Source of the DNA: Acidimicrobiales bacterium
GTDB lineage: Bacteria; Actinomycetota; Acidimicrobiia; Acidimicrobiales; JANYDT01
Length of the DNA stretch: 9,896 nucleotides
Assembly: GCA_025358985.1 (NCBI GenBank)
Contig: JANYHQ010000348.1
Span: forward strand, 1-9,896
Direction of reading: 5' to 3'
The position numbers and the translations under genes were made by a program. Of the stretch, positions 1 through 6,022 are shown in pieces (positions within the stretch are counted from its first letter, which is position 1; every line of letters starts with the position of its first letter). The notes under the pieces are model-generated. The model did not search any database. It was not told the DNA's origin and saw only the letters and a list, made by a program, of their open reading frames with translations.

Positions 1-729
1 TTCGCCGGTGCGGGTGCCGGGATCATGGCGAATGAGCTGATCGACGGATCCGGACAAGACACTGGTTACAAGCTCACTGATGCTTGCTCGATCTGTCACG
101 TCGGTGACCACGATGTCGGGTGGCAATCTTGCGGTGGCACCGAGTACCCGGATGACTTTGGCAAGGGGCGGATCTTCGACCCGGCACCCGGCTGTGATCA
201 GGCGACTGTTTATCGCGCTGAGCATCGACTCTGCATGGGCGCCGGGGGTCAGTTCCACCTCGATTTCGCGGAACGAAACAGGCCCGTGCGTGCCCCCATC
301 ACCCGACACCCGGTCATCGCAGACCACGGCGATGGGGAGGCCATCGATGAGCAGCGGGGTCTCGGTGCGTGCCGTGTGCAGGTTGACTACCACGTCCAGG
401 GTTTGACCACGTCGGAAGACTCGTACGAGTTCGGCCGCTCCCCTCGGCATCCGCGTCACTGGGCCGACGAAGTTGAGTTCCTGCCGAGACAAGATCGACT
501 CGTTGCCGCGCGCCGGAAGCTTCACCGTCCACATGGGAACGGGATCTTCGTTGCGCCAACGCAACGTGACACCCCACCGTGCCAACGATAACGTTGGTGT
601 GTCGTAGTAGTTGGCGGCCATCTCCTTGTGGACGCTTGGAGCGCACGTCACGCCCGGCGACACCTCGTTGAAATCAGGTAGCACGGTGTCGACGTCGGCG
701 ATCAGCTTGAACTCGCGTTCGGTGGTCAT
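1..729 (-). CDS. CYTH-CHAD domain protein (triphosphatase / polyphosphate-binding), N-terminal part; runs off left edge
   Basis: The reverse strand from the ATG at 729 is open to base 1 (243 codons, no stop), so the gene continues outside the window. Residues 1-200 form a CYTH domain. Visible signatures are the ExExK motif (E4, E6, K8), YYDT at 41-44 followed by the basic LRWR (R57, R59), WTVK (K70), RxE (R82, E84), the acidic strand EIEVEL at 155-160 and K191. CYTH proteins hydrolyse inorganic triphosphate or related substrates with divalent metal inside the tunnel. From about 217 the text (ELVTSVL...RHDPGTR) matches the first helix of a CHAD domain, a histidine-rich helical domain known to bind polyphosphate; its conserved histidines lie beyond the edge. 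The start is 22 bp after the stop of the pyruvate-kinase-like gene, so the two are probably co-transcribed. No strong ribosome binding site is visible. The family call is firm; the substrate is not shown. Confidence 0.9.
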   Translation of the reverse strand, partial: MTTEREFKLIADVDTVLPDFNEVSPGVTCAPSVHKEMAANYYDTPTLSLARWGVTLRWRNEDPVPMWTVKLPARGNESILSRQELNFVGPVTRMPRGAAELVRVFRRGQTLDVVVNLHTARTETPLLIDGLPIAVVCDDRVSGDGGTHGPVSFREIEVELTPGAHAESMLSAINSRLITAGCRVEDPPLAKVIRVLGATARLPPDIVVTDVTDRASISELVTSVLSGSVDQLIRHDPGTRTGE

Positions 730-751
730 AGCTTCGGCAGACAGTTCGGTT

Positions 752-2719
752 TCATTCGCGGTCCCATGATCGTAGACGTCGTAGAAGGCTGCGTTTCTTG
801 TCTTGATGATCTTGCATTCGTCGCAGGATCGAATCGAGCGTCTGAATCGCTTTGGTGATGTTCGGTCCTTTGTTGAGCATCACGCATTCGGCCCGGTCGG
901 CCATCGCAGCATCGGTCACTTCGGCGCGTGAGGCCTGTCCGGTTCGGGCGAGCGTGTCGAGCACCTGCGTGGCCCAGATGACGGGCACATGGGCCGCTTC
1001 ACATGCCCACATGATCTCTTCTTGGACCTCGGCGAGGCGTTCGAAACCGACCTCCACAGCGAGGTCACCTCGGGCGATCATCACGCCGAGGTGCTCGCTG
1101 CGCATGGCCGCAAGCAACAATTCGGGCAGATTCTCGAACGCCATAACGTTCTCGATCTTCAACACGATGCCGATCTCCGTTGCGTCAAGTCGTTTGAGTT
1201 CGTTCTGCAGTTGCTCGACGTCGGCGGGGTGACGCACAAAAGAGAGGCTGATCATGTCGGCATGTCTCACCACAAACGCAATATCGACGAGATCCTTCGC
1301 AGTCAACGCATTCAGGCGCAGATCGGAATCAGGAAAATTGATCCCTTTGCCCGATTTGAGATTTGCGCCGCCGGGCCGAATGTCGGTAATGATCAGCGTA
1401 ATGTAATCAGGATTTACAGTCTTGACGACGCCGCCCATCTTGCCGTCGTCGAGCCACACCCGCTCCGTGGGGCCAACTGCGGTGAACGCTTCCGGGAGCG
1501 TGCACCCGATGTGATGAACGCTTCCTTCGGACGTGCCGACGGCCGGATCAAGCGAACGGGTGAGCACGACTTGGTCGCCGCGCTGGATCCGATGCACCTG
1601 TTCGGCACGTGGCACTTCGCCCACCATCGCCAGGTCGATGCGGTTGGACTCGGCATCTCGATAACCGATGTGTAGACCAGTGGTGAGGTAGGTGGTCTGT
1701 TCGGTGGACACCAGACATCCACCGGTCGTGTGCTGTTCGACCTTCCAGTGCCGCTGGGAGCCTCGGGTGTCGGTGAGCTGCAGCCGGTCGCCCCGGTGAC
1801 AGCGTTCCAGGAATGCCGGATCATCGAGCGGGACAACGGCGATGCCGTGTCCGGTGATGTCCTCAGGAACAGCGGCGTCGGTTGCGGTGAGCCACACCAA
1901 TGCAGGCTCAGTGACATGGCCGAGCTCGTCACGCTTGGGGGCGATCCGCAACGCTGGCGGTCCTAGTTGCATCGGACCGGTCCGCAACTTGGGCCCGGCA
2001 AGGTCCATAGCTACGCGCACCTGCGATGCGTCTGGCCGATTTGTGGAGCGCAAGTGCGAGATCATCGCAGCCCATTGGTCAGGACCGTCATGGGCGCAAT
2101 TGATACGGGCGATGTCCATCCCGTTGGCGGCCAGTCCAGATACCAAGGAACGGTCGTTTGCCGCTTCGCTCGGCACGGTCACCATAATGCGAGTGGAACG
2201 CTGCGATGGTGCAGGGCCGAGTAGGAGATCGGCATTGTGTTGCAGGAGTTCATCGCCCTGGCCGAGGGAGACACTGGCCGTGACAGGTGACGGATCGCTG
2301 CAGGCAAGCTTCGACAGCACACCAAGCACTGCTTCGATGGTGGCCAGCACACTGGCTTCGCAGCGACCCAGTGACGAAAGCCCAAGAACAGACAGTTCTG
2401 TCTGCAGTTTCCGGAGATCGTGTTTGCGCAACTCAACGTAATGTATGAGGTTGGCGGCTGATCGTCGATGCTTCGGGTGTGTCCTGGCGAAGAGGTCCGA
2501 ATGGCCAATCTCTGCTGCGAGCAGCGCAGCCCGGAGCTCCGCCACTTCCATTGCCAGCGATATCAGTTGTGGGTCCACGGGTATCATCATCGAGCAACTG
2601 GCACGCTTTCCAGCTGAACAAGACATTGCCAGCAACTGAACTTCCTTCGTCAGTCGTTGGCAATCGCTCGGAGCACCGTTGGGCTGCTCGGTCGCTATCC
2701 CATCCGACGATAAGCGCAC
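752..2719 (-). CDS. Pyruvate-kinase-family protein with N-terminal helical extension and no C-terminal domain
   Basis: The protein has 655 residues from a GTG at 2719. Residues 176-250 and 420-635 are a pyruvate kinase barrel: ARINCAH (R205, N207), MDLAGPKLRTG (D239, K244, R246), the Lys signature VLKIEN (K521, E523), IARGDL (D552), WATQ (T584) and SRAEVTDAAM. Catalytic Lys, metal-binding Glu/Asp and Thr are therefore kept. Usual pyruvate kinases have LDTKGPEIR; here Thr is Leu240 and Glu is Lys244, and the Ser of NFSHG is Ala209, changes expected to remove K+ dependence. The usual SGETA is NKGPN, and the chain ends about 35 residues later, so the allosteric C-domain is missing. Residues 50-140 are an extra helical domain (RSAANLIHYVELRKHDLR, LGLSSLGR) that I associate with a bacterial pyruvate-kinase-like subfamily. 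The region 250-420 is longer than a normal B domain. The first 43 residues are unlike the family; ATG codons at residues 44-45 are alternative starts. Likely phosphoenolpyruvate/ADP chemistry, but the true substrate is uncertain. Confidence 0.85.
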   Translation of the reverse strand: MRLSSDGIATEQPNGAPSDCQRLTKEVQLLAMSCSAGKRASCSMMIPVDPQLISLAMEVAELRAALLAAEIGHSDLFARTHPKHRRSAANLIHYVELRKHDLRKLQTELSVLGLSSLGRCEASVLATIEAVLGVLSKLACSDPSPVTASVSLGQGDELLQHNADLLLGPAPSQRSTRIMVTVPSEAANDRSLVSGLAANGMDIARINCAHDGPDQWAAMISHLRSTNRPDASQVRVAMDLAGPKLRTGPMQLGPPALRIAPKRDELGHVTEPALVWLTATDAAVPEDITGHGIAVVPLDDPAFLERCHRGDRLQLTDTRGSQRHWKVEQHTTGGCLVSTEQTTYLTTGLHIGYRDAESNRIDLAMVGEVPRAEQVHRIQRGDQVVLTRSLDPAVGTSEGSVHHIGCTLPEAFTAVGPTERVWLDDGKMGGVVKTVNPDYITLIITDIRPGGANLKSGKGINFPDSDLRLNALTAKDLVDIAFVVRHADMISLSFVRHPADVEQLQNELKRLDATEIGIVLKIENVMAFENLPELLLAAMRSEHLGVMIARGDLAVEVGFERLAEVQEEIMWACEAAHVPVIWATQVLDTLARTGQASRAEVTDAAMADRAECVMLNKGPNITKAIQTLDSILRRMQDHQDKKRSLLRRLRSWDRE

Positions 2720-2737
2720 ATATTTGCGGTTAGGGCT

Positions 2738-3235
2738 TTACGCCCAGGGACTGAGGACTTCAATGTTCGGAAAGCGTTCGAAATGCACTTGGGCAATGAC
2801 GGTGTCGAGCCAGGACGTGTCCACGTCGGTGTGGGCCAGGCGTTCCGGCAGCACGATGTTTTCGATAGCGGTGAGCGTGGGGATCAGATTGAACGACTGG
2901 AAGATGAATCCGATGCGCTCGCGTCGAAGTTTCGTACGAGCTCGCTCGTTCATTGCGGTCACATCTTCCTCGCCGATGAACACCGTGCCCGACGTGAGGT
3001 CGTCCAGACCGGCGAGACAATGCATGAGCGTCGATTTGCCCGACCCTGATGGCCCCATGATCGCGGTGAACCCACCCGCTTGGAAGGTCACACTCACGTT
3101 GTCGAGGGCCCGAACCTCGGTATCGCCAGCCCCGTAGATCTTGGAGCCCTGTTCCATTCGCGCCGCGGGAGGCGTGCGGTGCGGGAGTTGGGGTGTCGTG
3201 GCCGAGGCGATCCGGTCCTCATCAGTGAACGTCAT
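2738..3235 (-). pseudogene. Truncated ABC-transporter ATPase (MacB/LolD-like), lacks signature motif and Walker B
   Basis: From the ATG at 3235 this gives 165 residues; a TTG start at 3277 would add 14. It begins like an ATPase of the MacB/LolD export family: KIYGAGDTEVRALDNVSVTF, Walker A GPSGSGKS at 61-68, and the Q-loop IFQSFNLIPTLTA (Q113). Homology follows ENIVLPERLA... to WLDTVIAQV near residue 150, then changes to an unrelated tail of 15 residues ending in SPWA and a TAA. The LSGGQ signature, Walker B, D-loop and H-loop, roughly 70-90 residues, are absent, and only 18 bp separate the stop from the next gene, so there is no room for them in another frame. Without them it should not hydrolyse ATP. 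No permease partner is nearby. It shares the promoter region at 3236-3292 with the pyruvate-kinase-like gene and is in the same frame as it. Most likely a decayed or deletion-fused remnant; a regulatory leader ORF is less likely. Confidence 0.8.
2747..2760 (+). promoter_or_regulatory. Partial DosR-like box upstream of pyruvate-kinase-like gene
   Basis: GGGACTGAGGACTT fits GGGAC-N4-G-N-C with the last two positions changed. It lies inside the last codons of the ABC remnant, 27 bp before the GTG of the next gene. It may be a weak or secondary site; one half is good, the other poor, so chance is possible. Confidence 0.25.
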
Positions 3236-3250
3236 ACGGCAAGCGTGATG

Positions 3251-3267
3251 TGTGTGTCGATCACACA
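3251..3267. promoter_or_regulatory. Inverted repeat TGTGTG-N5-CACACA (CRP/FNR-type operator candidate)
   Basis: Two 6-bp arms with a 5-bp spacer (TCGAT) form a perfect inverted repeat, 15-31 bp upstream of the ABC-remnant ATG and next to the DosR-like box. It resembles the TGTGA-N6-TCACA site bound by CRP-family regulators, with the spacer one base short. The function is inferred from form and position only. Confidence 0.35.
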
Positions 3268-3270
3268 ACA

Positions 3271-3284
3271 GGGCCAAAGGTCCC
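3271..3284 (-). promoter_or_regulatory. DosR-like box, GGGACCTTTGGCCC
   Basis: Read on the minus strand, this 14-mer fits GGGAC-N4-G-N-CCC. It sits in the 57-bp gap between the acyl-CoA synthetase stop and the ABC-remnant ATG, with 35 bp between box and ATG, as expected for an activator site upstream of a core promoter. It would control the ABC-remnant, pyruvate-kinase-like and CYTH-CHAD genes. Similar boxes occur at 5188 and 9472. DosR is the best-known regulator with this core; the actual regulator is not in the window. Confidence 0.55.
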
Positions 3285-3292
3285 GGTTTCAG

Positions 3293-5173
3293 TCACCGAA
3301 GTGTGGCGTAGAGCTGCTCCACCAGGTGAGCGAAATGATCCAGCACCACCGGCCGCACCACTTTCAACGTAGGAGTGATCTCGCCGGCATCGAGTGTCAA
3401 CTCTCGAGGCAACAACTTCCAACGCTTTACCTGCTCGGCGTGGTTCATTTCTCGGTTCACCGCCTCCACCTCGCGGGCGACCTCGGCCAGTACATCAGGG
3501 TCCATGCTCAGTGCCTCGATAGATGCTGGTTTGCCACGATGCACCGCCCATGGACCCACCGCTTCAGCATCAAGAGTGAGCAACGCCGTGACGTAGGGGC
3601 GACCTTCAGCCACTATTACCGCGTTGGTGATGAACCGACATGACCGAAGGCGAAGTTCGAGCTCTTGGGGGGCGATGTATTTGCCGCCCGCCGTCTTCAT
3701 GAGGTCCTTCTTTCGCCCGGTGATACGCAGGTACCCATCGGAGTCGAGTATTCCCAAATCCCCCGTGTGCATCCATCCGTCTGGATCGATCAGTTCTGCG
3801 GTGGCTTGCTCGTTTCGGAAATACCCAGCGCACACATTGTTGCCGCGGATCACTATCTCGGCGTCCGCTGCGATACGCACTTCCACTCCGGGCATGGCTG
3901 GACCCACCGATCCAATACGGATGGCGCCGGGAGCGGAGATGGTGGTGGGCCCACTGCCCTCCGTTTGGCCATATACCTCCCCCACATGTAAGCCCACCCC
4001 CACCAACCAGCGCAGGAGCGCGGGGTCGATGGGAGCCGCTCCGGAGCACATGGACCTCGCTTGGTCTAGGCCCAGCCCCACGCGAATCTTGTGACCCACC
4101 AGTCGGTCGAGAAATGCGAGTTCCAGTACGTTGACGTGGCGAAGCAGTCCTGCACCGCCGGCTTCATCAAGGTTGTTCGTGGCCACTGACCGGAATCGGG
4201 TCAGCATCCAACGCTGTAAACCGTGGGTCTTGGCAGTTTCGATTTGCAGTGCATCGCGTACTTTTTCCCATACTCTCGGCACGGCGAAGAAGATGGTGGG
4301 GCGACACGACACGAGGTCCTCGGCCAGGGTACTGATGCTGCGGGCAAACCAAGTTTCTCCGCCCGAGGCGATTTGACCGAAATGACTCATGACCCGTTCG
4401 GCAATATGGCTCAGTGGCAAGAACGATAGGAAGCGATCTTGCGGGCCGATGGGCACAACATTGCGCACCATGTCCACGGTGGCACTGATGTTGGCATGCG
4501 TCAGCAGTACGCCTTTGGGCGGGCCTGTGGTGCCGCTGGTGTACACGATGGAGGCAAGGTCTCCAGGTGCTACTTGGCTACTGCGTTGCGTCACCAGCGA
4601 TGGGTTTGAAGCCAAGGCAACTAACCCAGCTGCAACTGAATCGGAGAAGGCCTCGAGCGTCACGGGGCCGTTTATCTCAGGGCGGTCATTCACCCCGGCG
4701 TCATCGAAGATCACCACTCGCTCCAACGCCGTGCCCCATCCCACCATGACTTTCCCAAGTAGATCGCCGTCGCCCACAACACACAAACGAGCCCCAGAAT
4801 GGTCCAAGATGAACCTCACCTGCTGCTCGGAACTGGTGGGGTAGATGGGCACCGAGACGGCACCGATCATGAGGACGGCCAGATCGCTCGCCTGCCACTC
4901 CCAACGATTCGTGGCCAGGATGGCCACTCTGTCGCCAGGCAGAATCCCCCACGTGATGAAGGTGGCAGCCAACTGATCCACCAGCTCGCCATACTGCTGC
5001 CACAACATGGCTTCCCATGTGTGCGTACCATCCTGGGCACTCATCGGCGATCGGAATGCTACCGAGTTCCGCCTCTGTAGTGCCGTAGCGCGAAACTGTT
5101 CGATGATGGTGGGAAGCAAACAGGCCTGCTTCCGTGTTTCAGCAATCGTCACGAGCGCAGTCTGTGGGCCCAC
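3293..5173 (-). CDS. Long-chain fatty-acid--CoA ligase (FadD15-like AMP-forming synthetase)
   Basis: The 626-residue protein, length normal for the family, has all landmarks of the ANL adenylating superfamily: the P-loop YTSGTTGPPKG at 211-221, the YGQTE motif at 401-405, TGDLG at 470-474, the hinge and adenine region GRKKDLMKTAGGKYIAP at 486-502, and the catalytic lysine K604 in ITPTLKVVRP. The text YPTSS..QVRFILDHSGARLCVVGD and FLPLSHIAERV is typical of long-chain acyl-CoA synthetases. It activates a fatty acid with ATP to acyl-AMP and then to acyl-CoA in the cytoplasm, feeding lipid synthesis or beta-oxidation. The GTG at 5173 is the first start; a GTG at 5152 (residue 8) fits the box at 5188 better, leaving the same 35-bp gap seen at 3235. 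Neither has a clear ribosome binding site. The gene stands alone, with the VapBC pair before it and a separate regulatory gap after it. Substrate chain length is not readable. Confidence 0.93.
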   Translation of the reverse strand: MGPQTALVTIAETRKQACLLPTIIEQFRATALQRRNSVAFRSPMSAQDGTHTWEAMLWQQYGELVDQLAATFITWGILPGDRVAILATNRWEWQASDLAVLMIGAVSVPIYPTSSEQQVRFILDHSGARLCVVGDGDLLGKVMVGWGTALERVVIFDDAGVNDRPEINGPVTLEAFSDSVAAGLVALASNPSLVTQRSSQVAPGDLASIVYTSGTTGPPKGVLLTHANISATVDMVRNVVPIGPQDRFLSFLPLSHIAERVMSHFGQIASGGETWFARSISTLAEDLVSCRPTIFFAVPRVWEKVRDALQIETAKTHGLQRWMLTRFRSVATNNLDEAGGAGLLRHVNVLELAFLDRLVGHKIRVGLGLDQARSMCSGAAPIDPALLRWLVGVGLHVGEVYGQTEGSGPTTISAPGAIRIGSVGPAMPGVEVRIAADAEIVIRGNNVCAGYFRNEQATAELIDPDGWMHTGDLGILDSDGYLRITGRKKDLMKTAGGKYIAPQELELRLRSCRFITNAVIVAEGRPYVTALLTLDAEAVGPWAVHRGKPASIEALSMDPDVLAEVAREVEAVNREMNHAEQVKRWKLLPRELTLDAGEITPTLKVVRPVVLDHFAHLVEQLYATLR

Positions 5174-5187
5174 CTCGTGATCAGCCA

Positions 5188-5201
5188 GGGGCGGAGGTCC
5201 C
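5188..5201 (-). promoter_or_regulatory. DosR-like box, GGGACCTCCGCCCC
   Basis: On the minus strand this fits GGGAC-N4-G-N-CCC. It is 14 bp before the GTG at 5173 and 35 bp before the GTG at 5152. It lies inside the 145-bp gap 5174-5318, which otherwise holds only the inverted repeat at 5195-5216. Probable activator site for the acyl-CoA synthetase gene. Confidence 0.45.
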
Positions 5202-5216
5202 CACTCTTACGGACCT
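5195..5216. promoter_or_regulatory. Inverted repeat AGGTCC-N10-GGACCT
   Basis: Two perfect 6-bp arms are separated by 10 bp, so equivalent bases lie 16 bp apart, roughly one and a half helical turns. The left arm overlaps the box at 5188-5201. The right arm begins the 10-mer GGACCTTTGG (5211-5220), which also occurs inside the box at 3271-3284 on the other strand. This could be a second half-site for the same regulator. There is no run of T, so it is not a terminator. Confidence 0.35.
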
Positions 5217-5318
5217 TTGGTGGCGAATCATTGGCGTCGGGGCTCTGGGCTGATGACTGCACGAAACCCACGACCCGTTCACATCCTGTGTGCCAAGCCA
5301 CGCAGCTGGCATCGGCCA

Positions 5319-5714
5319 TCACTGGACGCGGAGCGGAGCAATACGGCTGATCTGATCGAAGTCACCGTCCATGGCAAGCACGCTGCTCGACGTGCGGATG
5401 GCGATCGAGGAGATCATGCAGTCGATGATTCCCCGAGGCGTGATGCCACCTGCCCGACATGATCGGTACAAACGGGCGGCACCCTCGAAATCGGCGAGGG
5501 GATCGCACGGAATCCATTCGAAAGACAACAGCAGTCGCCGAAGGTCGTCGTGACGCTGTTCGGTCTTCGCCCCGGCGAGCACCTCCATGAGGACCGGTTC
5601 TGTGACGGCAATAGTGGCTCCACCCCCAGCGATCATGGCGGTCAAGGCAGCATCGACAGGCGAGCCCGTGGCTCGGTCGTACTCGATCCATGCTGAGGTG
5701 TCGACAAGGATCAC
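5319..5714 (-). CDS. vapC: VapC-type PIN-domain ribonuclease toxin
   Basis: The protein has 131 residues and a complete PIN domain: D5 in MILVDTSAWI, E44 in PVLMEVLAGA, D98 in GIIDCMIS, and D116/D118 in AMDGDFDQI. These acidic residues bind the Mg2+/Mn2+ of an endoribonuclease; VapC toxins usually cut tRNA or rRNA and arrest translation. The GTG start overlaps the TGA of the upstream antitoxin as GTGA, a sign of translational coupling. All catalytic positions are present, so the toxin looks functional. The RNA target cannot be read from sequence. The pair sits between the ATPase and the acyl-CoA synthetase and probably moved in as a unit, or adds a growth-arrest function to a dormancy region. 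Confidence 0.93.
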   Translation of the reverse strand: MILVDTSAWIEYDRATGSPVDAALTAMIAGGGATIAVTEPVLMEVLAGAKTEQRHDDLRRLLLSFEWIPCDPLADFEGAARLYRSCRAGGITPRGIIDCMISSIAIRTSSSVLAMDGDFDQISRIAPLRVQ

Positions 5715-5905
5715 GACGGTGGGACGTCAACAACGTCGTCGATTGCGTGAGCACCCCGCATGGCCAACGCTTCGGCGATCGTCATCGGCTGGCCTCCCGC
5801 TTGGCGGAGCGCGAGGTCGACCGCCTCCGTCTTCGTGTGGACCCCGTAGCGTTTCATCACCCGACGAAGCAGTTCGTCGTCGAGGTCAATGTTTGTTCTA
5901 GACAT
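5711..5905 (-). CDS. vapB: VapB-type antitoxin
   Basis: A 64-residue protein starting SRTNIDLDDELLRRVMKRYGVHTKTEAVDLALR, the ribbon-helix-helix DNA-binding pattern of VapB antitoxins in which the first strand (NIDLDD) contacts DNA and two helices follow. The C-terminus (ALAMRGAHAIDDVVDVPPS) is the flexible acidic tail expected to wrap around and block the PIN toxin. It overlaps the toxin start. Antitoxins of this type repress their own promoter; the upstream direct repeats at 5915-5929 are a possible operator. Confidence 0.92.
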   Translation of the reverse strand: MSRTNIDLDDELLRRVMKRYGVHTKTEAVDLALRQAGGQPMTIAEALAMRGAHAIDDVVDVPPS

Positions 5906-5929
5906 ACACTAACTCTACACGCGCTACAC
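5906..5929 (-). promoter_or_regulatory. vapBC promoter/operator with direct repeat
   Basis: On the minus strand TAGAGT (5912-5917) resembles a -10 element (TANNNT) ending six bases before the ATG, which would give a leaderless mRNA; no ribosome binding site is visible, in agreement. GTGTAG occurs twice with a 9-bp period (5915-5920 and 5924-5929 on the plus strand as CTACAC). Such repeats could be VapB half-sites. No clear -35 element can be named. Confidence 0.4.
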
Positions 5930-6022
5930 CTACTTTGTGCTGCCAGATCACGTTAGAGCAAGAAGGCTTCAGAGCCGTTTCGGGCGTCACAAGCCAGACG
6001 TCTACGACTGTCCTACCGTTCG
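5930..6022. other. Intergenic gap between ATPase stop and vapBC promoter
   Basis: About 90 bp. The only structure is GGCT-N4-AGCC at 5965-5976 followed on the minus strand by a pyrimidine-rich but not T-only run, a poor terminator candidate. No ORF with coding character and no DosR-like box is seen here. Confidence 0.5.

Noticed and set aside
25..591. 188-codon open frame on the plus strand
   Set aside because: It is antisense to the CYTH domain, whose motifs (ExExK, YYDT, EIEVEL) are clear on the other strand.
989..1675. 228-codon open frame on the plus strand
   Set aside because: Antisense of the pyruvate-kinase barrel with no recognisable motif.
1973..1984. Perfect palindrome CGGACCGGTCCG
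   Set aside because: It is inside the pyruvate-kinase-like coding sequence and lacks the GGG-N8-CCC spacing; probably chance.
5965..5976. GGCT-N4-AGCC hairpin as terminator after the ATPase
   Set aside because: The stem is only 4 bp and the following run is not T-rich enough.
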